This document shows, one piece after another, positions 1 to 9,132 of a DNA stretch of 64,000 nucleotides (within the stretch, counting starts at the first letter, position 1; every line of letters starts with the position of its first letter). The translations under genes and the position numbers were made by a program. Below the pieces are notes generated by a model. That model saw nothing but the letters and a program-made list of their open reading frames with translations, searched no databases and had not been told where the DNA came from. This stretch comes from Bacteroidales bacterium. Its GTDB lineage: Bacteria > Bacteroidota > Bacteroidia > Bacteroidales > UBA3824. The stretch covers positions 27,505 through 91,504 of the forward strand of contig JAFXZT010000134.1 in the NCBI GenBank assembly GCA_017541145.1. Reading direction: 5' to 3'.

Positions 1-301
1 GAACAGTGTGTGTGCAAAAGTTTTTCACAATTGAATTGATAATGAACAGTGGGTGCGCAAAAGTTTTTCACGATTGAATTGATAATGAACAGTGGGTGTG
101 CAAAAGTTTTTCACGATTGAATTGATTATGAATAGGGGGTGTGCAAAAGTTTTTCACGATTGAATTGATAATGAACAGTGGGTGCGCAAAAGTTTTTCAC
201 GATTGAATTGATTATGAATAGGGGGTGTGCAAAAGTTTTTCACGATTGAATTGATTATGAACAGTGGGTGCGCAAAAGTTTTTCACAATTGAATTGATTA
301 T
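1..301. repeat. 43-bp tandem repeat array, 7 copies
   Basis: Seven head-to-tail copies of a 43-bp unit begin at 1, 44, 87, 130, 173, 216 and 259. They differ at only a few positions (for example GAACAGTG versus GAATAGGG at the unit start, TGTGC versus TGCGC, GATAAT versus GATTAT at the end). The unit contains GCAAAAGTTTTTCAC, a weak internal inverted repeat with A4/T4 arms. The period is not a multiple of three, so the array is not coding. It starts at base 1, so more copies may lie outside the window. Confidence 0.95.
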
Positions 302-309
302 AAATCAAA

Positions 310-345
310 AAGGCGAACATGAATCACTTCATGTCCGCCTTCTCT
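310..345. terminator. Hairpin terminator after the repeat array
   Basis: Arms 310-323 and 328-341 are complementary (AAGGCG..ATGAA / TTCAT..CGCCTT) with a 4-nt loop. The single non-Watson-Crick position is A-C on the plus strand but G-U on the minus strand, and A-tracts precede the left arm. This fits best as a minus-strand terminator, though no minus-strand gene ends here inside the window; it could also end a gene lying left of the array. Confidence 0.55.
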
Positions 346-473
346 TTATAAACAAATCTCTAAAACCTTAAACATCATTTTACAAGGCTATAATTGCAAA
401 TATTGTGCAAAATCAAATGATTTAAATGAAAAAATTAGAAATAATTTTTTTTTATTTCCTTAAAAATTACTTT

Positions 474-481
474 TAACTTTG
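474..481 (+). promoter_or_regulatory. Bacteroidota -7 element upstream of manC
   Basis: TAACTTTG matches the TAnnTTTG -7 consensus and lies 29 bp before the ATG at 511. No clear TTG -33 box sits at the usual distance. From 346 to 473 I see only A+T-rich sequence. Confidence 0.5.
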
Positions 482-510
482 CGGACAATACACACTCAAA
501 TAATTACTTT

Positions 511-1614
511 ATGGCACAATTAGACGACAATTATTACTGCGTTATTATGGCCGGCGGTATCGGAAGCCGTTTCTGGCCAAAGAGTAGAACTTCTTACCCA
601 AAACAATTTCTTGATATTTTGGGAGTTGGAAGATCGCTCCTTCAACAGACTTTTGACAGATTCGCTAAAATTTGTAAGCCTGAAAATATCTTTGTTGTTA
701 CAGGTGAAGCATACGAGAAAATTGTTTCCGAACAATTGCCGGAACTCAGTAATAACAATATTCTTGTAGAACCGCTTCGCAGAAATACTGCTCCTTGTAT
801 AGCTTATGCCTCGTATAAAATTATGGCTATTAATCCTAATGCCAACATCGTGGTTTCTCCTGCCGATCATTACATCGGCGATGAAAGAGGTTTTGAAGAA
901 ACAATTATTCGAGGTTTGCAATTTACACAATTCAGCGATTCGCTTCTTACTATCGGTATTATTCCTACAAGACCCGAAACAGGTTACGGTTATATCCAAA
1001 TCGATTCTAAATTAGGAGAAAATCCGCTCGCTGTTCACGAAGTTACAAAGGTAAAACTCTTTACTGAAAAACCTGACCTCGAAATGGCTAAAGCATTTTT
1101 AGAAAGCAAAGAATTCTTCTGGAACTCAGGTATTTTCATTTGGAATGTTAAAACTATTGTTAACGCATTCCGCGAATTGCAACCCGGTATCGACGAGCAA
1201 TTCTCGCAAGGTTGGGACTTTTATAATACCGATAAAGAACGTGAATTTATCAATTCAATTTATCCTGAATGTCAGAATATTTCTATTGACTACGGTATTA
1301 TGGAATCACACCAAAGTGTATATGTAATACCGGCATTGTTCCAATGGTCTGACCTTGGTACATGGGGTTCGCTTTACGAAAACTCTAAACGAGACCAAGC
1401 CGGAAACGCTGTTGCGGGTTCTAAAGTTATTCTCAACAATACAACAGGTTGTATTATCAATACAGACGAGCGTCTTGTAGTGGTTGACGGTCTGAAAGAT
1501 TACATCATTGCCCAAAGCGACGGTCTTTTGCTGATTGTACCAAAATCCAACGAACAGAATATCAAAAATATCGTTAATGCTGTAAAAGTACAATTCGGAG
1601 ACAATTTCGTATAA
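511..1614 (+). CDS. manC: Mannose-1-phosphate guanylyltransferase
   Basis: This cytoplasmic nucleotidyltransferase makes GDP-mannose from GTP and mannose-1-phosphate, feeding mannose, fucose or rhamnose residues into surface glycans. The N-terminal signature GGIGSRFWPKSR is at residues 15-26, the substrate-binding EPLRRNTAPC at 87-96, FTEKPD at 184-189 and WNSGIF at 204-209. At 367 residues it is the short form, without the phosphomannose isomerase domain of bifunctional ManC/AlgA. It stands alone with its own -7 element at 474 and a hairpin terminator at 1640. It is far from the polysaccharide locus at the other end of the window, which suits a housekeeping supply of GDP-mannose. Confidence 0.93.
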   Translation: MAQLDDNYYCVIMAGGIGSRFWPKSRTSYPKQFLDILGVGRSLLQQTFDRFAKICKPENIFVVTGEAYEKIVSEQLPELSNNNILVEPLRRNTAPCIAYASYKIMAINPNANIVVSPADHYIGDERGFEETIIRGLQFTQFSDSLLTIGIIPTRPETGYGYIQIDSKLGENPLAVHEVTKVKLFTEKPDLEMAKAFLESKEFFWNSGIFIWNVKTIVNAFRELQPGIDEQFSQGWDFYNTDKEREFINSIYPECQNISIDYGIMESHQSVYVIPALFQWSDLGTWGSLYENSKRDQAGNAVAGSKVILNNTTGCIINTDERLVVVDGLKDYIIAQSDGLLLIVPKSNEQNIKNIVNAVKVQFGDNFV

Positions 1615-1639
1615 AATACTGTTAAATAAAAAAAATACT

Positions 1640-1691
1640 ATCCACCGTAAATATGTAAATTCTAAAGAATCATATTGGCGGTGGATTTTTT
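1640..1691. terminator. Rho-independent terminator of manC
   Basis: ATCCACCG at 1640-1647 pairs with CGGTGGAT at 1679-1686. The stem continues inward (AATATG with CATATT) after a 2-nt mismatch, and TTTTTTG follows on the plus strand. Confidence 0.75.
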
Positions 1692-1783
1692 GTTGCAAAT
1701 AAATTTAGAAGTTATTGATGCTAGTTTTTGTAAAAAAACGACAAGAATTTTAAGTTTTAGCTAAAAAAAATACTTTTTTTATT

Positions 1784-1814
1784 TTGAAAATTTGATTTCT
1801 TTATAATATATTTG
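1784..1814 (+). promoter_or_regulatory. Promoter of the lipoprotein operon
   Basis: TTG at 1784-1786, a 20-nt spacer, then TATATTTG at 1807-1814. This matches the Bacteroidota sigma-ABfr consensus and leaves a leader of roughly 35 nt before the ATG at 1856. Confidence 0.7.
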
Positions 1815-1855
1815 CGCTATGAAACACAATGAAACATTTTTAAATAAATATAATT

Positions 1856-2941
1856 ATGAAACATTTCTTTATTCCAATTGTTGTTACAATGGTTGTTGCG
1901 ACAATTGCTCTATGCTCTTGCGAAAAAGAGGTTGGTGTGGAAGATAATGGTTATTCCACTGAGCATGAAACTCAAATTTCGAATAATGATTCGGTTTTGG
2001 TAGTTGACGGTAAACGTATGGAATGGAAATTAACTTTATCCAAACCAAAATCGTTGTCAAAAGGTATGATAATGGATGAAACCGAGTATTATAAAGAATT
2101 GAATGATATGTATAAAGATTTCTATGGTGAAGATTTTAAATTAATTGATACTCTTAAATTTAAATATCATAATCAAAATTATAGTTTAAAGTTGCTTAGG
2201 GGTGATAGAAAATCGGAACCCGGTAAATATTTTTATGTAATGATTGATAATTTGAATGTTAAATTAGATACTGCGTGTTGGGTGTATGGTGATGATGAAA
2301 GTAATGCTAAGGATTATGGTAGATTATATACTTGGCATTCCGCTGATGCTCTTGCAAAAGAGATATCAATGCGTTTACCAGTTTATTATGCCAACAATCC
2401 TACAAAAAAAATGATTAAAACGAAATTGCCTGTCCATGCAAGACTTCTTTCAAGACAAGATATTTGTGATATTATTGAATGTGATTCAATCGGATTTGCT
2501 CCTTATGATGGGTACTCTATAGAGGAACATCTTCAAGCTTCAGAGTCAGAACGTGATTTTTTACCTTTCTTTTATTACGATGTTTTTGTTGGCGGTTTGG
2601 AAGGACCTTGTAATAATGTAATTGATTATACTCGAGGGTTACATACTCTTGGTGGTTTTCGTAATCCCGTACAAAAAGAAGAAAAATGGTGGAATTATTG
2701 GGTGAATGGATGGTATATTAAGAAAGATATTGAAGCTCATATTAGGCTTTGTGATAATGCTCGTTTTACTCATCATCATCATCATCAACAATTATGGATT
2801 TCTAGAGAAATTGGTAATTCGAGTGGTTTAGTAGAGAATTATAAAGGTAAAGATCGTAATTTTTTTGCTTATATTAATATTGAGTGGACTGATTTGTTTG
2901 GCTTTTCTGTTCGTTATGTCTTTGAACCTATGTATAAATAA
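1856..2941 (+). CDS. Uncharacterised lipoprotein
   Basis: I do not recognise a domain in this 361-residue protein. Residues 1-21 form a lipoprotein signal with the lipobox LCSC (predicted lipidated Cys22), so it should sit in the outer membrane or periplasm. The body is rich in Asp, Tyr and Trp, and near residue 305 has five consecutive His (THHHHHQQ), which could bind a metal but may be chance. The third base of codons is strongly A/T, more than in manC. It is followed after one base by another A+T-rich secreted protein gene, so the two are probably one operon. Function is unknown. Confidence 0.8.
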   Translation: MKHFFIPIVVTMVVATIALCSCEKEVGVEDNGYSTEHETQISNNDSVLVVDGKRMEWKLTLSKPKSLSKGMIMDETEYYKELNDMYKDFYGEDFKLIDTLKFKYHNQNYSLKLLRGDRKSEPGKYFYVMIDNLNVKLDTACWVYGDDESNAKDYGRLYTWHSADALAKEISMRLPVYYANNPTKKMIKTKLPVHARLLSRQDICDIIECDSIGFAPYDGYSIEEHLQASESERDFLPFFYYDVFVGGLEGPCNNVIDYTRGLHTLGGFRNPVQKEEKWWNYWVNGWYIKKDIEAHIRLCDNARFTHHHHHQQLWISREIGNSSGLVENYKGKDRNFFAYINIEWTDLFGFSVRYVFEPMYK

Positions 2942-2942
2942 G

Positions 2943-4304
2943 ATGAGAATACTATCTTTAATTAAGACTGTAATTTTTATTACAGTCTTTTTCTATTCCT
3001 TATGTGTTAGTGCTCAAGAATATAATAATTGGTTGTTGAGTGGAAGTATTTTGTTGGATTTTAATTTCTCTCCTGCTAAATTATCTTGTACAGGATTGAA
3101 TAATTTATTGGGTTTTTGTACTACACCTTCAGTTGCTCTTTCTGATAAAAATGGTAAGTTATTGATTTATGGATGTTTTGTTCCTATAGAGGATGGAAAA
3201 TATAGTTTCTGTATTTTCGATAGTAAATCTTTGGATAAACCTATTTTGTTTTATGGGGCGGGAGTTTTAAAAAATGTTATTGGTTGTAAAATTCCTGATG
3301 GCGGTTATTATGTTGCTTTTGTTTGGGGTAGTATTATTAAGAATGAGTTGCATGTCTTGAAATTCAACGAATCTGGAATATTTGAGAAAGAGTTTATTTA
3401 TAATCAAGGTTACTATTCTGCTTTTTTAGATGTTCTTTTTGTAGATAATGATGTTGTTTTTTTAACTTATAAACAATATAATAAGCATTATCAAATTGAA
3501 ACTTATAAGTTATCTTCCAAATCTTGTAGTCTTGTTAATGTATCTGAGGTGTTTATGCAAGGTGTATTGTTAAAATATGAAATTTACTTTAGTATTGTTA
3601 ATTCTTTAGATAATACTACTATTGTTTTAAGATTCCCTGATTTTTTTTATGTTTTAAAATATGATATGGATACGTATGAGGTTTCAGTAGTTAAAAGAAT
3701 AGAATTAAATAGTTTTAATCCAATTGCTTTTTCTGAAAAAGATAAATATTTTATGATTATTGATGAAGGAAAGTTAAAGGGTTATAAATATTATAGTGAT
3801 TATGATTTTAGTTTTACAAATCCGGATTTTATTTATGATATTTCTTCTGGTGGAAAATTTAGTATTGCTTTAGGTTTGGATGGGCAATTATATGTATATA
3901 AACAAAATTGGGATTATATTATGATTCTAGATGGCATTGAATCCGGTAATATTACTAAAAATATTGTAAAAATGGATTGTCTTAGTAATTTATTTTGTTT
4001 CCCTTTTATTCCCAGATACAAATCATGTCGAGCTCAAGCAACTTTCAATAATTCAATCGTTTGTTTCGATGATGAGGGTTTAAAAGTCAATCTTTCCGGC
4101 ACTGCTCCTTATGAAGTTTTTTATACTTTGGATGGCGAGGAAAAAAGTTTTAAAACTTCGGCAAAAGAATTTATTCTGCCTAATATCGTTGGAAAATATA
4201 AAATTGAAAAGGTAAAAGATGCAACTTGCGAATTTTTACCTGTAATAGATAACGAAGCTGTTGTCTATGATAAATTGAAAAAGATTAAGATTATTGCAGA
4301 ATAA
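2943..4304 (+). CDS. Secreted protein, probable T9SS-dependent surface protein
   Basis: The start is taken at the ATG at 2943, one base after the upstream stop, because it gives a clean signal peptide (MRILSL..FFYSLCVSAQ, cleavage near residue 25). An upstream in-frame ATG at 2865 would overlap the lipoprotein gene. The roughly 330-residue middle part has repeated short beta-strand-like segments ending in aromatic residues, as in beta-propeller regions of Bacteroidota surface proteins. After CRAQATF (about residue 360) comes a small Ig-like beta module (GTAPYEVFYTLDGEE) of the kind common in gliding/SprB-like and other T9SS cargo proteins. There is no clear sorting domain at the end. The gene is very A+T-rich. 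The exact role is unknown. Confidence 0.72.
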   Translation: MRILSLIKTVIFITVFFYSLCVSAQEYNNWLLSGSILLDFNFSPAKLSCTGLNNLLGFCTTPSVALSDKNGKLLIYGCFVPIEDGKYSFCIFDSKSLDKPILFYGAGVLKNVIGCKIPDGGYYVAFVWGSIIKNELHVLKFNESGIFEKEFIYNQGYYSAFLDVLFVDNDVVFLTYKQYNKHYQIETYKLSSKSCSLVNVSEVFMQGVLLKYEIYFSIVNSLDNTTIVLRFPDFFYVLKYDMDTYEVSVVKRIELNSFNPIAFSEKDKYFMIIDEGKLKGYKYYSDYDFSFTNPDFIYDISSGGKFSIALGLDGQLYVYKQNWDYIMILDGIESGNITKNIVKMDCLSNLFCFPFIPRYKSCRAQATFNNSIVCFDDEGLKVNLSGTAPYEVFYTLDGEEKSFKTSAKEFILPNIVGKYKIEKVKDATCEFLPVIDNEAVVYDKLKKIKIIAE

Positions 4305-4406
4305 AAAGTGTTGAAGCTAAAATATAAAAAATTGTAAAAAATCATTTTTTATTTTTGTTAACATTATAGCTCTGCTGATGTGCTTTTTTATTTGGTCAAT
4401 TATTTA

Positions 4407-4414
4407 TATTTTTG
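4407..4414 (+). promoter_or_regulatory. -7 element upstream of the coiled-coil/exporter operon
   Basis: TATTTTTG matches TAnnTTTG and lies 50 bp before the ATG at 4465. No TTG at the right distance is visible. Confidence 0.5.
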
Positions 4415-4464
4415 CCGCCAAACAATTAGTTCTAAAAATAAATTATTTTTGATTGAAAAATATT

Positions 4465-5364
4465 ATGCAAGAATCAGATTCTAAAAAAACAAGTGTCAAC
4501 AAATTGATGTTGGCATTGGTAATTGTAGAGGCTGTTGTTATTATAGCCCTTCTTTTAAACCTCAATTCTAAACAAGAAGAAGCCGAAAAACTTGTTGAAA
4601 CTATTGAGATTGGCAATCACCAAAAAGACTCGCTTAATCATGAAATGGAATTGATAGTGGCTAATTACAATGATTTGAAAACCACTAATGATACTATCAA
4701 TGCTCAACTTGAAGAACAAAAGGCTAAGGTTGAAAAACTTATGAGAGATCTCAGAAGAACCAAGGCTTCTAATATCGATTCTATCAACAGATACAAGGCA
4801 GAGATAGAAACTATGCGTGCTATTATGCGAAGTTTTGTGGTTCAGATTGATAGTTTGAATACCAAAAATCAAATCCTTATTGCTGAAAACAATCGTTTAA
4901 CAGGTCAGTTGACTAATGTTAAATCAGAAAACCGTCAGCTTACTAATCAAAAAGATTCACTTCAAGGCCGTGTAAAAGAAGCCGAAGCTCTCAAAGCTCA
5001 AGGTATGAAGCTTGTGGCTCTCAACGATCGTGATAACGAAACTACAAGAATCTTGAAAACCCAGAAGTTTAGAGTTACTTTTACTTTGAACGAAAACGAG
5101 ATGACCAGAAAAGGTTCTAAAGATCTTTTGGTACGTCTTTCAAAACCGGACGGAAGTATTTTGATGAACGAGAGTTCGGGATTTTTCAATTATCAAGGCA
5201 AAGAAATCGCTTATTCTTCAAAGAAAACAATTAATTACGACGGCAAAACTCAAAACGCTGTTATTTATATTATTTCGCGTGAGGTCTTAAACGGCGGTAA
5301 TTATCAAGCAGATATTTTCTGTGACGGCAGAAATATCGGTAGTGTAAGTGCCAAAATCGATTAA
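4465..5364 (+). CDS. Single-pass membrane protein with long coiled coil
   Basis: The start is set at the ATG at 4465; an in-frame TTG at 4453 would add four residues. The N-terminus is short and charged and is followed by one transmembrane helix (about residues 15-35, ALVIVEAVVIIALLL). Then comes about 130 residues of heptad-like coiled coil rich in Glu, Lys, Asn and Gln. A C-terminal globular part of about 100 residues (from TRILKTQKFRVTFTLNENE) looks all-beta. It sits 18 bp upstream of an RND-type exporter gene on the same strand, so it may act with it in the envelope, but that partnership is only inferred from position. I do not know a named family for it. Confidence 0.75.
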   Translation: MQESDSKKTSVNKLMLALVIVEAVVIIALLLNLNSKQEEAEKLVETIEIGNHQKDSLNHEMELIVANYNDLKTTNDTINAQLEEQKAKVEKLMRDLRRTKASNIDSINRYKAEIETMRAIMRSFVVQIDSLNTKNQILIAENNRLTGQLTNVKSENRQLTNQKDSLQGRVKEAEALKAQGMKLVALNDRDNETTRILKTQKFRVTFTLNENEMTRKGSKDLLVRLSKPDGSILMNESSGFFNYQGKEIAYSSKKTINYDGKTQNAVIYIISREVLNGGNYQADIFCDGRNIGSVSAKID

Positions 5365-5382
5365 TATTTATAAAATTAAAAT

Positions 5383-7722
5383 ATGTGGAACAAAGTTGCA
5401 GATGTCATTCTAAAGCATAAAAAAGTAATTTTGATTGTAATTGCAATCATTACGGCTTTTATGGCATTTAATATGAAAAATCTGCGTATGAAGTATACTA
5501 CTGCTCTTATGATGAGGGAGCAAGATACTGCATATCAGAAATTTCTTGATTTCAGAAAAACCTTTGGCGAAGATGCAAGTCTTATCGTAGTTGCATTTGA
5601 GAACAAGGATTTTCTTACACTTGAGAAGTATCGCAAATTGCTTGTACTTCAGGATTCTCTAAAAAATGTTGTCGGTGTAAAATCTGTATTGGCTTACACT
5701 AATGCTATTACAATCGAGAAAGATACAGTCAACATGATGTTTAAGGCTCGTAAGATTTTTGATCCTCAACCTCAAACCCAAGCCGAATTGGATTCGATGT
5801 TTCAGGTTGTAAAAGATTTTAAGTTTTACAACAAGATGCTTTATACTGACAGTTGTTTTGTATTGGCTTTAACTTGTGATCCTGAAATTATCTATTGTAA
5901 AACCCGTGATGTAATGGTAGCAAACATCGAAAGTCAAGTTCAAAACTTCTCTCAAGATGTTGATGTACCGTGTCATATCTCCGGTTTGCCGTATACCCGT
6001 TCACGTTTGATGATAATGGTAAGAGACGAACTTGTAGTTTTTGCAATTATTTCGTTGATTATTGTTACCATAATATTCTTCCTTTTCTTCAGAAGTATCA
6101 AAACAACGCTTTGGGCTGTACTTATCGTATTTGTCGGAGTAATCTGGACGATGTCGCTCATGGCTCTTATCGGTTTTGAGATGACAATGATGAGCGGGAT
6201 GTTGGCTCCGTTGCTTATCGTAATTGGAGTTCCGAATACGATATATCTTCTCAACAAGTATCACGTTGTTTATCGTAAACTTCGCGACAGACAACAAGCT
6301 CTGCATGAAACAATTGCTCAGGTTGGTAAAGCTACTTTTTTAACCAACTTGACAACAGCTGCCGGTTTTGCAACATTTCTTATTACCGGCAACGAAATGC
6401 TTATGGAGTTTGGTTTGATTGCTACAATGGGTATTATTATGATGTTTTTCCTTTCTGTTTTGATGGTGCCGTCGGTGTTCAGCTATGTTGCCGAGCCAAC
6501 AGAAAAAGAGTTGAAACATCTTGATACAAAATTTGTTAACAACATCGTAGAGAAATTTATTTACTTGGTACAATACAAGAGAAAACTTATTTATTTCTCT
6601 ACTATTGCTATCGTTGCGATTTCTATCTTCGGGATGTCGCTTTTGCGTAACGAAAGTTTCCAAGTAGACGATTTGCCGGAACACAATTCTACTTACGTTG
6701 ACTTGAAGTATTTTGAAAAAGAAATGAACGGTATTCTTCCGCTCGAAATTTCTATCAATACCAACCGTAAAAAAGGTCTTTCAGATTACAATGTACTCAA
6801 AAAGATTGAAGCGTTGGAAGATACACTCAAGTATTTCAATTGTTTGAGCACCGGTACTTCGCTTGTAGACGCTTTGAAAATCGTAAATCATGCTTATTAC
6901 AACAATCATGACGATTTTTATTGCATGCCTACCAAAACCGATTTCTTGTTTTTGAAAGATTTTTTGCAAAACAGTAAAAATCAAGCCGGAGGAGAAAAAG
7001 CATCAATGGCGGGTAATTTGATGACAACAATGGTAGATTCTACATTCTCTCGTGCGAGAGTTCAAATGCGTATTGCTGATGTCGGAACTATCAGAATGGT
7101 TGCAATTACCGACAGTATTCAAAATATCTTGAATTACTATTTCCCGCCTGAAAAAAAATATGAATGTGATATTACCGGAACTTCGGTGATATTTGCTTTC
7201 GGCTCGTTGCAATTGATTGACAACCTTGTACAATCCTTGTTGCTTGCGATATTCTTGATTTCGCTTTGTATGGTGGGATTGTTCAAATCGTGGAGAATGG
7301 TATTTATCAGTATTATACCGAACTTTATCCCGTTGATTGTAACAGCTGCTATTATGGGTTTTACAGGAATACGATTGAAATCTTCTACAATTTTGGTTTT
7401 CAATATTGCATTCGGTATTTCTGTTGACAATGCCATTCACTTGTTTACCAAGTTTAAACACGAGCTTGAAACTACAAATTACGATACTCCAAAATCAGTA
7501 ATCGGTGCGTTGAGAGAAACCGGAGTAAGTATCATTTACTCTGCAACAATATTGTTAATCGGATTCTTGATATTTGTATTTTCACAGTTCGGCGGTACAC
7601 AGGCACTTGGTTTGTTGATTGACATCACATTGTTTGTTGCGATGTTTACCAATCTTTTGTTCTTGCCGTCGATGTTGATGAGTTTTAATATCAATTTCGG
7701 TAAAAAGAACAAAAAACAGTAG
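5383..7722 (+). CDS. RND-superfamily exporter (MMPL/HAE3-like)
   Basis: This 779-residue inner-membrane protein has the duplicated RND layout. Each half has one leading transmembrane helix, a large extracytoplasmic loop and a five-helix bundle, giving about 12 helices. The bundles lie at about residues 210-370 and 620-775. Segments such as GVPNTIYLLNKYH and GISVDNAIHLFTKFKH are the Patched/sterol-sensing-like motifs of the MMPL/HAE3 branch, which usually moves lipids, hopanoids or similar hydrophobic molecules by proton motive force. No membrane-fusion or outer-membrane channel gene is adjacent; the only neighbour is the coiled-coil protein 18 bp upstream. Substrate is unknown. Confidence 0.88.
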   Translation: MWNKVADVILKHKKVILIVIAIITAFMAFNMKNLRMKYTTALMMREQDTAYQKFLDFRKTFGEDASLIVVAFENKDFLTLEKYRKLLVLQDSLKNVVGVKSVLAYTNAITIEKDTVNMMFKARKIFDPQPQTQAELDSMFQVVKDFKFYNKMLYTDSCFVLALTCDPEIIYCKTRDVMVANIESQVQNFSQDVDVPCHISGLPYTRSRLMIMVRDELVVFAIISLIIVTIIFFLFFRSIKTTLWAVLIVFVGVIWTMSLMALIGFEMTMMSGMLAPLLIVIGVPNTIYLLNKYHVVYRKLRDRQQALHETIAQVGKATFLTNLTTAAGFATFLITGNEMLMEFGLIATMGIIMMFFLSVLMVPSVFSYVAEPTEKELKHLDTKFVNNIVEKFIYLVQYKRKLIYFSTIAIVAISIFGMSLLRNESFQVDDLPEHNSTYVDLKYFEKEMNGILPLEISINTNRKKGLSDYNVLKKIEALEDTLKYFNCLSTGTSLVDALKIVNHAYYNNHDDFYCMPTKTDFLFLKDFLQNSKNQAGGEKASMAGNLMTTMVDSTFSRARVQMRIADVGTIRMVAITDSIQNILNYYFPPEKKYECDITGTSVIFAFGSLQLIDNLVQSLLLAIFLISLCMVGLFKSWRMVFISIIPNFIPLIVTAAIMGFTGIRLKSSTILVFNIAFGISVDNAIHLFTKFKHELETTNYDTPKSVIGALRETGVSIIYSATILLIGFLIFVFSQFGGTQALGLLIDITLFVAMFTNLLFLPSMLMSFNINFGKKNKKQ

Positions 7723-7749
7723 GAAATAAACACAATTTCTATATTAAAG

Positions 7750-7780
7750 CCGGGTTCTGAACAAGTTCCCGGTTTTTTTG
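7750..7780 (+). terminator. Rho-independent terminator of the exporter operon
   Basis: CCGGG at 7750-7754 pairs with CCCGG at 7768-7772, followed by a run of seven T. Confidence 0.75.
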
Positions 7781-7823
7781 TATTTGTTAGAAAAAATATT
7801 TTTATAAAAAAATACCGTGAATT

Positions 7824-7852
7824 TTGGTTTATAACTTTTTTTATTACATTTG
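7824..7852 (+). promoter_or_regulatory. Promoter of the alcohol dehydrogenase gene
   Basis: TTG at 7824-7826, an 18-nt spacer and TACATTTG at 7845-7852 match the Bacteroidota promoter. The expected start of transcription near 7859 rules out the in-frame codon at 7824 as the protein start. Confidence 0.75.
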
Positions 7853-7889
7853 TGACCGAAGAAACTATAATTTAATTCAAACCAAACAA

Positions 7890-9044
7890 ATGAACAATTT
7901 CGTATTTCAGAATCCTACCAAAATAGTTTTTGGAAAAGGAACAATCGCCCAATTGAGTGAATTACTCTACAAAGGCGAAAAAATCATGATGACATACGGC
8001 GGTGGCTCTATCAAGAAAAACGGCGTATACGATCAAGTAAAAAAAGCCCTTGAAGGTTTTACTGTAATTGAATTTGGCGGTATAGAACCGAATCCGGATT
8101 TCGATACATTGATGAAAGCCGTAGATATTTGCCGTAAAGAGGGCGTCGGATTTTTGTTGGCAGTAGGTGGCGGCTCTGTAATTGACGGAACCAAATTTAT
8201 TGCCGCAGCAGTAGAATACCAAGGAGATGAATGGGAAATCCTCACCAAAAAACAAATTCCGAACGATTGTTTGCCGCTTGCAAGCGTTTTAACAATGCCG
8301 GCTACCGGTAGCGAGATGAATTCAAATGCTGTGATTTCGCGCCGTGCTACCAAAGAAAAATTCGATTTCGGTTCACCAAAGGTATATCCGGTATTTTCAA
8401 TCCTTGATCCCGAAGTAGTATATTCTATTCCAAAACGTCAGAAAGCCAACGGATTGGCAGACAGTTTTATCCATGTAATTGAACAATATCTTACAGACGA
8501 TATCAATACACCGATACAAGACCGTTGGGCTGAAGGTGTAATGAAAACTATTGTTGAGACTGCTCCGAAAGTTTTGGTTGACAGACCCGATTATGATTCA
8601 TGTGCAAATTATATGTGGGCTGCTACCTGTGCATTGAATTTCTTTATTTCGCCGGGTGTCAATCAAGACTGGTCTACTCACATGATCGGACACGAATTGA
8701 CTGCGCTTTGCGGATTGGATCACGGTGTAACACTTGCAATTGTTTTGCCCGGCACAATGAAAGTAATGCGCGAACCTAAGAAAGCAAAAATTATAATGCT
8801 TGGTAAGAATGTGTTTAATATTACAGCCGGTACCGATGACGAAATAGTTGACAAGACTATCGACGCTACAGAAAAATTCTTCCAATCGTTGGGAATCAAA
8901 ACATTATTGTCCGATTATAATATTGGAGATGATGTTATCAACGAGATTGTTAGAAGATTCCGTGAGCGTGGTGCTGTACTTGGAGAACACGGTATTGTAA
9001 CTTATGATCATGTAGAAAAGATTCTTCGCAGCAGATTGGCTTAA
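7890..9044 (+). CDS. Iron-dependent alcohol/aldehyde dehydrogenase, YqhD/BDH type
   Basis: This cytoplasmic NAD(P)H-dependent oxidoreductase of the iron-containing ADH family likely reduces aldehydes to alcohols. The N-terminal nucleotide-binding part shows YGGGS (36-40) and VGGGSVIDGTK (92-102); the Gly at the NADP discriminating site is as in YqhD/BdhA. The four metal ligands are visible as D191, H195, H264 and H278 in NGLADSFIH and WSTHMIGHELTALCGLDHG. The 384-residue length and the ATG at 7890, which follows a perfect promoter, fit the family. It is monocistronic between two hairpin terminators. Likely roles are aldehyde detoxification or fermentative redox balance. Confidence 0.92.
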   Translation: MNNFVFQNPTKIVFGKGTIAQLSELLYKGEKIMMTYGGGSIKKNGVYDQVKKALEGFTVIEFGGIEPNPDFDTLMKAVDICRKEGVGFLLAVGGGSVIDGTKFIAAAVEYQGDEWEILTKKQIPNDCLPLASVLTMPATGSEMNSNAVISRRATKEKFDFGSPKVYPVFSILDPEVVYSIPKRQKANGLADSFIHVIEQYLTDDINTPIQDRWAEGVMKTIVETAPKVLVDRPDYDSCANYMWAATCALNFFISPGVNQDWSTHMIGHELTALCGLDHGVTLAIVLPGTMKVMREPKKAKIIMLGKNVFNITAGTDDEIVDKTIDATEKFFQSLGIKTLLSDYNIGDDVINEIVRRFRERGAVLGEHGIVTYDHVEKILRSRLA

Positions 9045-9078
9045 TACAATCCCGTAGTTAAAACAATAAGAAATATTT

Positions 9079-9132
9079 AAAGACTGCCACGTAAGGTATG
9101 ATTTTAATACCATTTTGTGACAGTCTTTATTT
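9079..9132. terminator. Bidirectional terminator between convergent genes
   Basis: AAAGACTG at 9079-9086 pairs with CAGTCTTT at 9121-9128. An inner GGTAT/ATACC pair extends the structure, with T-rich sequence after it on the plus strand. It can end the dehydrogenase transcript and the minus-strand gene ending at 9133. Confidence 0.7.

Noticed and set aside
2767..2790. Histidine run as an artificial His-tag (vector contamination)
   Set aside because: It is five His inside a natural A+T-rich gene at about residue 305, not at a terminus, and no vector sequence flanks it.
2865..2942. N-terminal extension of the second A+T-rich gene overlapping the lipoprotein gene
   Set aside because: The ATG at 2943 follows the stop by one base and gives a clean signal peptide.
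7824..7889. N-terminal extension of the alcohol dehydrogenase
   Set aside because: This part is the promoter (TTG-N18-TACATTTG); the family N-terminus begins at the ATG at 7890.
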